Origin: Sipunculus nudus
Lineage: Eukaryota; Annelida; Sipuncula; Golfingiida; Sipunculidae
Length of the DNA: 64,000 bases
Reading direction: 5' to 3'
Assembly: GCA_026874595.1 (NCBI GenBank)
Contig: CM049307.1
Span: 19,011,079 to 19,075,078 of the forward strand
Shown here: piece after piece, positions 1 to 10,425 of the stretch
How positions within the stretch are numbered: position 1 is the first letter of the stretch
How the letters are laid out: the number at the start of each line of letters is the position of its first letter
Translations under genes and position numbers: made by a program
The notes under the pieces: model-generated
The model's input: the letters and a program-made list of their open reading frames with translations, nothing else
Databases searched by the model: none
Told to the model about the DNA's origin: nothing

Positions 1-837
1 TCAGAGATAACACAATTCTGCCGGCACATTCAGTCACCTGAAGAGTCCTGACGAAATAGCAAAAATTCGATGAGATAAGAATTAATTCCGTGAGGACAGG
101 TAGGACTGGCGTCTCGTGGAAGCGGAGTACCGCCTGCCAAGCTTTTAGGGCCGGGAGGGGTTATCATATTCATGGACCAGATCCCAAACCAGTTATCAGA
201 CCAGTGCGTGGCGTCTGTTAGTGTCAGCTTCTAACAAGCCACGATTTGTAGGCATGAGAAGGCTTTGGCTTGCGTGCAGCAGACTGGAGCAGTGCTACTC
301 ATTGGGTGTCTACAGAGGTTCCAGGCAGGCTGCTGTGCAGTCTTACTGTGAGAGCCTGATCTTCTGCTGCTACTCCTGCCGCTAAAGGCAGCATTCAAGA
401 AGGCCCTTCCGGTCGGGGCTGGCCTTGCATTAATCCCACAGAAACGTCGTCTCGAAACGGTGGTTAAGTATGCACATTGAACTGAGAATAAAATAAAGAT
501 CAACAGTTTCTGCACCGACGTAAGTAAACATGGAATCAATTCAAAGGCAAAATTACAACATCGTAAATATAAATTAATCCTTATCGTTATGAAACAATTA
601 TTAATGGATCACAAACAAAAACGTTTTTAAAATTAAAAAACAAACGGATTGAGAAAATAAAACTGTCATAAGTGATAGCTCCCGGCCTTATAAATATACA
701 GTGATTTTTCTTTCTTTCGTATACCATCGCCCATGCCAAAAAGCCTGTTATAGGAAATGTTTGTGGTTTAAGGTGAGAGTTCAGGTGAAACATCTGGTTT
801 GATGATCTCAACAAAGATATTGGATACATTTTCAAAC
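1..837. other. Non-repetitive intergenic sequence
   Basis: I see no gene here. The longest open frame (minus strand, about 100 codons, 231-539) has no recognisable domain and its codons do not look protein-like. The first 450 bases are somewhat more GC-rich than what follows. Confidence 0.4.
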
Positions 838-981
838 GATACACTTTAGAGTAACGTCAAGACATGATTAGGGTGTTTTAATGATTATTATTTGCAAAAC
901 AAGAACCAGTTGATACACTTTAGAGTAACGTCAAGACATGATTAGGGTGTTTTAATAATTATCATTTGCAAAACAAGAACC
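838..981 (+). repeat. 74-bp tandem duplication (2 copies)
   Basis: A block starting GATACACTTTAGAGTAACG at 838 is repeated from 912 with only a few substitutions (for example TGATTATTATT versus TAATTATCATT). The offset is exactly 74 bp and the copies are nearly identical, so this is a fairly recent local duplication. No coding potential is visible. Confidence 0.9.
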
Positions 982-2858
982 GTAAATCCATTTCGACCAA
1001 CAGTCTTGGCGTAGCGATAACACCAATGTCCCTTATTGAATTTTCTCCCTAAGTCGGTTCTTTTTTTTAAAATGAACACATCTGGTCGTAAATTCGGTAA
1101 TAATTTTAACTATTAAGATTACACATGGAAGTCTCTTCTTAAAGAAAACCCATTTATGCATTAGTTATTCACAGACGTTCCTGAAGTCTTGGTCACATTT
1201 TGTCTTATGGTTTACACTGTAACAGCGCAGATAACAAACTTCATCTGATAAAATATTGAAGGCACTTACGGGGATTGTGTAGTCGATGGTTTCCTCAGAA
1301 GGATTTTAACTTTATTAATGATTCAGGACCTGATTATTTTTATTCTCTTTGAGACCATATCTCCTTAGCCGAATCACACGATGGGGCAGTTTTTACAGGG
1401 ATGGACATAGTAGGAAAAACCCCTAGGCACGGAAGTAACTATCTTAAACGAAACTTATCAAATCATTTAAAATTTTTACTACTCTGGGACTTTCATCACA
1501 TCATAACATAACGTTTCTTATTTTCTTTATTCAGTAGTTATAATGATTTGGTCATGGTCACTGTGATTTAGCAATGGGGTTACTTATAAAAAGGTAATTG
1601 TTATTTACGGTAACTCTCGCTTTTGCTTATCAATGCCATCTTGTGTTCATTTAGTGAAACACATAACGTTTGAGTAAGGCATTAAAACTGGTTAATTCCT
1701 TTGTTTATTATTATACATTTGAGTGGATTACTAAAAGGAATACATAAAGCTTCACTACGTTGCATTAAAATATGATTAAAGTTAACATTTAATCGAAAAG
1801 ATAGATATGTTAAACTTCTAAATTGTTCAAAATTTGAATACTAGATGGCGCTGATAAGCAAGTGCGGGAGTTACCGTACGTAACAATAATCTTGTTCAAT
1901 GGTTCCCTATCATATAGCTTTGTTATTTTAATAATAAACCCTTCATTGATGGCGCTGCCATTCGTGTGCCCCATGAAAGTTTGAGTATGAGCCACTTTTT
2001 GAAAGACCAGTATATTAAACAGACAGGAAGAGGCGAACCAGGGTCTATAGTTATGCTATCGGCTGAAGGGGAAATCTCCCAGCGGCCAAGTCCGTCCCTG
2101 TACTTCATACCAGATTGAAAATCCTCAGAACAGACCAGTCTAGCGGAAAGAAGTCAGTCTCCTATACCTCCTGGGGCCTAGGTCAGATGCTCTGAATCAC
2201 TCAACAAATTAGGCCGTAGCACTTTAAAAATCCGTTTCTCGGCAGGCAGCAGATTTATTATTGAATCCTGTATAAAAAATATATATATTCACTAACGTAA
2301 AGGCATCTGTTAAAGAGCACAATGGATCTACGACAACAAAGTAACCATGAAACACCTACTGTTAAAACAAGAGTTGGCGCCATTAACGCCGAGGTGTGTC
2401 TTGATGTAAATAGTAAGGATGTGCTGGTAGCAGATATTGTGGTAATCTATATCATTACAAATTGTCAGTTGGTAGACAATAGTATCAGCATGTTATCTAG
2501 CTTACGTAAAACCCCCCTACATGAATAGCCCTCCGTCTGACTCGTGTTACACCACTCTCACGCTCCCCTCTCATTTGTTTACCAACGTGTTTTTATTGAT
2601 TTCGCTTTCGGGCATGAATCCCCGTATTAATTTAAATCACACTAGCCAGTCTCAAAACTACCTGTGTGGAAGCTGCTTGTAATAGATTTTGAAATGTTAT
2701 TCACAGTCCCGAGGCAGTCTACGTGACTTCACTCAGCATATAAATCAGGTGTTTATCCGGCCGTTCCTAGGTAGTAGAATGTCAATAAGTAACGTATTAA
2801 TATCTATCACAAAGGTTTGCTTGTGTAAATGTTATTTACCCACCGGTCAATACAGGCT
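982..2858. other. AT-rich intergenic sequence without recognised genes
   Basis: Only short open frames of 60-75 codons occur and none carries a recognisable domain. Nothing here resembles splice-bounded coding sequence or an RNA gene. I see no repeats beyond short A/T runs. Confidence 0.4.
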
Positions 2859-5800
2859 TTACGATCCTATCCATCAACGAGCAAAAACCGTCCTAGCCAT
2901 TGACGCCCTGTAACTTACACCGTCCCAACCATCGTCGCTTTGAAACATACACGGTCCCAGCAATCGCCGCACTGTTACAAACACCATCCAAGCCATCGAC
3001 GCTCTGTTACATACACCGTCCTAGCCATCGACGCTCTGTTACATACACGTTCCTAGCCATCGACGCTCTGTTACATACACGGTCCTAGCCATCGACGCTC
3101 TGTTACATACACAGGCCCAGGCATCGGCCCTCTGTTACATACACGGTCCTAGGCATCAACGCTCTGTTACATACACCGTCCTAGCCATCGACGCTCTGTT
3201 ACATACACCTTCTTAGATTGACGCTCTGTTACATTCACGGTCCTAGGCATCGACGCTCTGTTACAAACACGGTCCTAGGTATCGACGCTCTGTAATATAC
3301 ACCGTTTTAGCTATCGACGCTGTGTTACATACACCGTCTTAGCCATCGACGCTCTGTTACATACATCGTCTAAGCCATCGACGCTGTGTTACATACACGT
3401 CCAAAAAAATGACGCCCTGTAACAAACACCGGCCTATGCATCGACGCTTTGAAGCATAGACGGTCCTAGGCATCGACGCTCTGTTACATACCCGGTCCTA
3501 GGCATCGACGTTCTGTTACATACACGGGCCTAGGTATCGACGCTCTGTTACATACACGGTCCTAGGCATCGACGGTCTGTTACATTCATGTTCTAAGCCA
3601 TCGACGCTGTGATACATACACGGTCCTAGTCATCGACGCTCTGTTACATACCCGTTCATAGCCATCGACGCCGTGTTACATACTCTATCAAAGCCACCGA
3701 CGCTGTGTTATGTACACCGTCCTTGACATCAACGCTCTGTTAAATACACGGTCCTAGGCATCGACGCTCTGTAACATACACCGTCCTAGCCATCGACGCT
3801 CTGTTACATACATGGTCCTAGCCATCGACGCTCTGTTACATACACGGTCCTAGCCATCGACGCTCTGTTACATACACGGTCCTAGCCATCGACGCTCTGT
3901 TACATACACGGTCCTAGGCATCGACGGTCTGTTACATTCATGTTCTAAGCCATCGACGCTGTGATACATACACGGTCCTAGTCATCGACGCTCTTTTACA
4001 TACCCGTTCATAGCCATCGACGCCGTGTTACATACTCTATCAAAGCCACTGACGCTGTGTTATGTACACCGTCCTTGACATCAACGCTCTGTTAAATACA
4101 CGGTCCTAGGCATCGACGCTCTGTAACATACACCGTCCTAGCCATCGACGCTCTGTTACATACACGGTCCTAGCCATCGACGCTCTGTTACATACACGGT
4201 CCTAGCCATCGACGCTCTGTTACATACACAGGCCCAGGCATCGGCGCTCTGTTACATACACGGCCCTAGGCATCAACGCTCTGTTACATACACCGTCCTA
4301 GCCATCGACGCTCTGTTACATACACCGTCTTAGATTGACGCTCTGTTACATTCACGGTCCTAGGCATCGACGCTCTGTTACATACACGGGCCCAGGCATC
4401 GACGCTCTGTTACAAACACGGTCCTAGGGATCGACGCTCTGTAATATACACCGTTTTAGCTATCGACGCTGTGTTACATACACCGTCTTAGCCATCGACG
4501 CTCTGTTACATACATCGTCTAAGCCATCGACGCTGTGTTACATACACGTCCAAAAAAATGACGCCCTGTAACAAACACCGGCCTATGCATCGACGCTTTG
4601 TAACATAGACGGTCCTAGGCATCGACGCTCTGTTACATACCCGGTCCTAGGGATCGACGCTCTGTTACATACACGGGCCTAGCCATCGACGCTTTGTTAC
4701 ATACACGGTCCAAGGCATCGACGCTCTGTTACACACACGATCCTAGGCATCGACGCTCTGTTACATACACGGGCCTAGGCATCGACGCTCTGTTACATAC
4801 ACGGTCCTAGGCATCGACGGTCTGTTACATTCATGTTCTAAGCCATCGACGCTGTGATACATACACGGTCCTAGTCATCGACGCTCTGTTACATACCCGT
4901 TCATAGCCATCGACGCCGTGTTACATACTCTATCAAAGCCACCGACGCTGTGTTATATACACCGTCCTTGACATCAACGCTCTGTTAAATACACGGTCCT
5001 AGGCATCGACGCTCTGTAACATACACCGTCCTAGCCATCGACGCTCTGTTACAAACTTCGTCTTAGGCATACACGGTCCTAGGCATCAACGCTCTGTTAC
5101 AAACACCGTCCAAACAAATGACGCCCTGTAACATACACGGTCCATGGCATCGACGCTTTGTAACATACACGGTCATAGCCATCGCCGCACTGTTACATGA
5201 ACCGTCCTTGCCATCGACGCTGTGTTACATACACGGTCCTAGGCATCGACGCTCTGTTACATACACGGTCCTAGGCATCAACGCTCTGTTACAAACACAA
5301 ATGACGTCCAAACAAATGACGCCCTGTAACATACACGGTACATGGCATCGACGCTTTGTAACATACACGGTCATAGCCATCGCCGCACTGTTACTTGAAC
5401 CGTCCTTGCCATCGACGCTCTGTTACATACACGTTCCTAGCCATCGACGCTCTGTTAAATAAACCGTCCTAGACATCCACGCTTTGTTACATACACGCTC
5501 TGTTACATACACGGTCCTAGGCATCAACGCTCTGTTACAAACACCGTCCAAACAAATGACGCCCTGTAACATACACGGTCCATGGCATCGACGCTTTGTA
5601 ACATACACGGTCATAGCCATCGCCGCACTGTTACATGAACCGTCCTTGCCATCGACGCTGTGTTACATACACGGTCCTAGGCATCGACGCTCTGTTACAT
5701 ACACGGTCCTAGGCATCAACGCTCTGTTACAAACACAAATGACGTCCAAACAAATGACGCCCTGTAACATACACGGTACATGGCATCGACGCTTTGTAAC

Positions 5801-6229
5801 ATACACGGTCATAGCCATCGCCGCACTGTTACTTGAACCGTCCTTGCCATCGACGCTCTGTTACATACACGTTCCTAGCCATCGACGCTCTGTTAAATAA
5901 ACCGTCCTAGACATCCACGCTTTGTTACATACACGTTCCTAGCCATCGACGCTCTGTTAAATAAACCTTCCTAGACATCGACGCTTTGTTACATACACGT
6001 TCCTAGCCATCGACGCTCTTTACATACACGTTCCTAGACATCGACGCTAGGTTATATGCACGGAAGTAGCCATCGATGCTGTGTTTCATACATTATCCTG
6101 GGCATCAACGTGGAAAACACAGACGATTATTGCCACTCTCTCTGTTTAATGCGCGCCACTAGACACCCATGCTGTGTGAGATACATGATTCTTGAAATCA
6201 AACATTTGCTACATACACGATCCTTGTCA
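2859..6229 (+). repeat. Large minisatellite, 32-bp unit, about 100 copies
   Basis: The array is built from a 32-bp unit containing CATCGACGCTCTGTTACATA followed by CACGGTCCTAGC. Units are directly contiguous with no spacers, and most differ from the consensus by one to five bases. The edges are degenerate (2859-2890 and about 6040-6229). Variant units show nested amplification. The marker GACGGTCTGTTACATTCATG recurs at 3571, 3923 and 4816, with the first two exactly 11 units apart. A deletion-bearing unit (TCTTAGATTGACGCTC) recurs about 1,117 bp apart near 3211 and 4328. A block of about 438 bp is duplicated (about 5088-5525 and 5527-5964). Because 32 is not a multiple of 3, open frames through the array read a 32-residue repeat from three units; I regard these as non-coding. 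Confidence 0.95.
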
Positions 6230-8218
6230 TTTTCTTTTAATGTATGTTTCAATGTAATATGGTCCATTAAACAAAAGCTAACATTTTGTAACGGTAAAAT
6301 GGCTCATGAACCCGTTTTTATGAGCTGTGCTCTGGTTTCTCAATAAATTAAATTCTTAATAAATTATTAATATGTCAAGTGTTCTATTTGTTGATTGGTC
6401 TATTCTAATGTCGAATGTTTCGTCCTTGGCACATGGATAACCCTCGCACAATATTTCTGTTTAATTCATTTTGAGCTTTTGGAGTTGCTGTGTTGGCAAA
6501 CAGAGAGCAGACGTATATTCTTAGCTTTCAGCGGCCGAGAATTTTTTTATGACATAGAAGTAATCATATGTAAAACAGAAGTGAAATCAACATTGATGAC
6601 GTCGTAAGAAATGGCAAGAACTGTATAAATTATAAATAGAATGGATTAATGTCTCTCCCCTCCCTTAATTTGAGGGGGGGGGGACATGCACTACCTCAAA
6701 AGTTATGGTGTTTATTTCCACATATGCAAGTTTTCGCACTCCTCCAAGAGCTTGGTGGAAATAAACTGGTGGGTCGACTTAAAGGAAAACATGCGGCCCT
6801 AAAAATGGTAAAGCGTTCACCAAAATCCTTATTTCCGCAGAGTGAACCTTGAAAATCGAGGTCAGGTTCATCACTTTTTAGACATGTCCCAGGTGTAAGT
6901 AGAAAAAATATGTTTAAAATATGGAGGGTTGTAATAATAACGCGCACAAGGATATCTTACAGACAACGACGACAAAAGTCGACACACGACGGGACGGATA
7001 GCAACATGTGTCCCCCGGATACACCTTGCTCGTGTTTTTGTTTTCAGTATTTATCTGACTGCTAGTGACAATTATGTAGCAATATTACGATATAAAAATG
7101 ATTATGGGAGTTTATTTTTTATAGTGTCACGTAAAATAATACAAGAAAAAATACAATAAATGTCTGATTATAATACCCACCCGCGCAGAGGTTGACATGA
7201 CTCTCAGTACTAGAGTGGATAAATATATCAACTAGAGACGTAAGTTAATAACAAATGTTCTGTGGAGCATTCTGACTACAAACGGTCTTTGTTTCTCAAA
7301 TTTATATATATATTTTTTTTTTAATTTGAAAGATATGTGAAAGTATAGAACATCGGTTAGGAGACAATGGATCAAATTTATTGAGGTACGCGCAACGGTT
7401 TGGTGTTTTCTTGTTAGCTACATGTGCTTAAAAACGAAGGAATTATCACAGATTGCATGTTTTGGTTCCTACCGGTACGACCAAAAGCCAGCCATAGGAG
7501 CCCTTGTTGTCAAGGCAGCAACGAAGGCGTTGCAGGGCGCGACAATGTCACAATGAAGGCCTGGATTTGTGACAGGCTTTTCATTGATTTCGACGGAAAG
7601 TTGGCAGCGTGCATGACAGAACCGTAGCTTACCTCTCCCAGGGTTCAATTTGTACACTTCTCAAGGTTTTCCGAGATCATCGTACTGAATTAAAAGTGAA
7701 TTACAAAAAGGGCGCTTACTTGTTATCTAGTGTAACACCAGAACGGATTCTATTATCTATTAGAATTCCATCTCCGATCAATATAGAGTTGCGGAAAGAT
7801 CCAAGTGTGTACATTATACCGCGGCCAGGAAATATGGTTTTTCATATTTGAAATAGGCAACTATCAGAATTTGCCTGAGTGTATTTTTATGGCGGATAAA
7901 TAATACGTGAAAATGTCAATTTAATAATAAAGAAAGATTAACGTGTAGCGCTAATTCACTCCGAATGCTTGGCTGATATTTCACGACAATGGAAATGAAA
8001 ATTTAAACAGGTATACGGTCACGTCGAAATGAAATATTAACATAGCAGTTCAGTGCTAATAGCTTCTTTATATATTTTGCAAAAACAGATATGCAGAATT
8101 CACAAAGAGGCACTTAAATCAGACTCTGTATAACGATCCTCCCACAATGCCACGCCGGGTACATGTTACGTCGACTTTGAAACTACGTGCGAAAAGAAAC
8201 CGTGTGTTTTGGAACGAT
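6230..8218. other. Intergenic sequence without recognised genes
   Basis: This is mixed AT-rich sequence with a short G-run near 6674-6682 and several open frames of 60-80 codons on both strands. None matches a family I know. No RNA gene or repeat array is visible. Confidence 0.4.
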
Positions 8219-8340
8219 ATTTTCACTTTCTCTTTGCAACCAGTATCGTTGTTGAGCCATTTTCACTTTCTCTTTGCAACCAGTATAGCTGTTGAGCCAT
8301 TTTCACTTTCCCTTTGCAACCAGTATCGCTGTTGAGCAAT
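8219..8340 (+). repeat. Three-copy 40-bp tandem repeat
   Basis: The unit starting ATTTTCACTTTCTCTTTGCA and ending GTTGAGCC is present three times in a row (about 8219, 8259 and 8299). Only single-base differences separate the copies, for example ATCGTT, ATAGCT and ATCGCT near the end. The third copy decays after GTTGAGCA. Confidence 0.9.
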
Positions 8341-8857
8341 TCTTTTCCATGCCAACAAAATTTCGACAAAATCTTTAATCAAAATCGGTGGCGGTATAAT
8401 GTGAAAACGGGGATAAACATTCGTCGTATGTGTCGTTTATCTTGCCCTCGCCTTTTTTGTCATCAGATTTTGCTAAATGACGGACATGAAGCTTAAAAGT
8501 TGCACTCGGTGCGATGATTGCGCGGGATAAAATAAAGAAATTCAGGATACTTTGCACAGAAATTGATTCAATATAAAATCTCCCCTCAGGCCGACGCATG
8601 GTTCCGATTTCTATGTTGTGATGCTGATAAAGGTCGCACTTAAAAGAAGGCCTAATATGCGTAGGTCTTCACATACATCAAACATTAAGCCAATGCAAAG
8701 CCCCAGGCCCCGTGGGTGTCTTTTAAAGGGACACGGTACTGAAGCTAATAGAGAACGTGTGGCTCCGGTTAAATAACGCCAAGTCCAAAGGCAAAAGTCA
8801 AAAGCTAGATTGGTAGGCGTAGAGCGCATACCTGCGCCTCTGTTTCCGGATTAAGTT

Positions 8858-8940
8858 TTCCTTGGCGGTTTAGTGGTATACATTCCCGACACCCGACTTA
8901 TGATATCGGGCATCCGGGTTTTAGGCCGTGCCAAACAATT
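8858..8940 (+). other. tRNA-like sequence (tRNA-derived SINE head or decayed tRNA pseudogene)
   Basis: TTGGCGGTTTAGTGGTAT resembles the 5' half and A box of eukaryotic tRNA-Gly/Glu (TGGTGGTTCAGTGGTA in those genes). It is followed by a perfect 5-bp anticodon-like stem (CCCGA/TCGGG around a 9-base loop, about 8892-8910). A degenerate B-box-like CCGGGTTTTAGGC follows, and the end CCAA can pair with the initial TTGG. The T arm does not fold properly and the B box is poor, so this is not a functional tRNA gene. A tRNA-derived SINE or pseudogene is the best reading. I see no clear SINE body or tail. Confidence 0.45.
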
Positions 8941-9465
8941 TTGCGGTTGCGGGAAAGCATTTGCGATGCTTGCGTTGAATACATCGAATACGTAAGTTCC
9001 GTTCATGCGCAAGTTTTCTTATTTCATTTTTATTATTATTATTATTTCTTTTGCCAGCGGCAGGTTAAGCCTGTGTAACACATCGCGAATCGCATCGAAA
9101 TTCTCGATGAAGAAACAAATATTTTCTCTAATTCTGGCATAGGGAATGCAGTATTCATGTCATATTGTTCCTACTGATGTTCACTTTCTTTAAACTACAG
9201 TTGTGCTCAATCAATGCTTCACGTAGTAATATATACATCTTCTAAAACACCTAGCAGCCGCTGGTACGCAGATGTTTCTCAAGGTTCAATTAATATTCCA
9301 CGTATACCATATTGGCACAGACACCAGATAAAAAGTTGGATATCTATAGTGTTCAGAGTCTTGTATTTGTGTCATTTTTGTAGCATCCCAAATGTGAGAA
9401 TTTCATATTAAGCACGGAAAAAATATACCAATTTTGTATTAGGGGCTATAAATTAAAGAATATGC

Positions 9466-9472
<7 letters not shown>

Positions 9473-9536
<64 letters not shown>
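9473..9536. repeat. (AT)n microsatellite
   Basis: About 32 AT dinucleotides with one GT interruption. It is followed (about 9574-9604) by a short ACAT/ATAC-type tetranucleotide tract. Confidence 0.95.
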
Positions 9537-9834
9537 GAGAATATCGATGGTCTGATACATACCTGAATACTTACATACAAACATACATACATAAATACAT
9601 ATACATGTATTATTCTGCGTGGACCTGCGTGTACGACTGATTCTGATTGCGCAAATTGACAATTTAATCTTCAAGTACTTTGAAATAGAAAACAACTCCA
9701 TAGCCACCTGATCTCAATGGTTCTCAAAGTTTATTGAACATGATGAGGCTCTTTATGCAGACGCCGAGTGCAGTCTCAATTCGGTGGGTACGCCGTGTGA
9801 CTCGATTAATTACCGCTCACGGAAGGATTCATTG

Positions 9835-10420
9835 TAAAGCTACAGTTCCACTGAAGCAGGCAGTACTACGGATAGGCAAGGATTACCACGGATCACCCCG
9901 GGGTGGGGATCCGGGTGCTTTTTGGCAGAAATTATCCCAGTAGAGCCCCGGATTATCTCGGCAGAGCTACGTCTCACCACGGTCCGCCAAGGATGCGCTA
10001 CGGATTTCTGTTATTGTTTGCCGCGCTAGTCCGGGGTGATCCGCAGCTCCGACGGGGCACTGCCGTGGAAGTCCTGGGCTCTGCCGTATTGGTCCGTCGC
10101 TCTCTCGGGGTAGTTTTCATTGTACCGGACCTCCAAGGACTGTCACGGCAGTGGCACAGACACCCACGGCAAAGCCCCGTCAGAGTTACGGATGAGCCCC
10201 GGATCACCCCGGATTACATTCCGACCCGGATCACCACGAATCGCCCCGGCAGTTTTTTGACATTCAAAGACTGCCGGCTCGCCCTCCCGGACCGCCCCGG
10301 ACCATTCCAGACTATTCCGGACCATCCTGACCACCCCGGCAGCGCTACGGCTTACACCCCGGACCTATCCGTGGCACTGCCGAAGCTCTGCCTGGTCCTC
10401 TATGGGACTTATACTTTAGG
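9835..10420. mobile_element. GC-rich TIR-type element with about 10-bp internal words (element A)
   Basis: This is a sharply bounded GC-rich island in AT-rich surroundings. The interior is made of degenerate words such as CCGGACCATT, CCAGACTATT and CCGGACCATC in 10-bp register (about 10290-10335). Related GGATCACCCC/CCGGGGTGAT forms occur on both strands, so the inside is self-complementary. The left end (TAAAGCTACAGTTCCACTG, from 9835) and the reverse complement of the right end (TAAAGTATAAGTCCCATAG, to about 10419) are imperfect inverted repeats. CAGGCAG and ACGGATAGG follow at both ends. I infer a non-autonomous DNA transposon. The 187-codon open frame across it is a by-product of GC richness. 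Confidence 0.55.
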
Positions 10421-10425
10421 GGTCT

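Noticed and set aside
231-539. 102-codon minus-strand open frame
   Set aside because: There is no recognisable domain, no splice or promoter context and no protein-like residue pattern.
5118-5900. Open frames encoding a repeat protein (RHRRSVTYTV-type motif)
   Set aside because: The frame follows mechanically from a 32-bp repeat with few stops on that strand. It is broken many times across the array, with no start context or conserved codon pattern.
2859-6229. CRISPR-like array of about 30-bp repeats
   Set aside because: The 32-bp units are directly contiguous with no unique spacers, and the surrounding DNA is clearly eukaryotic. It is a minisatellite.
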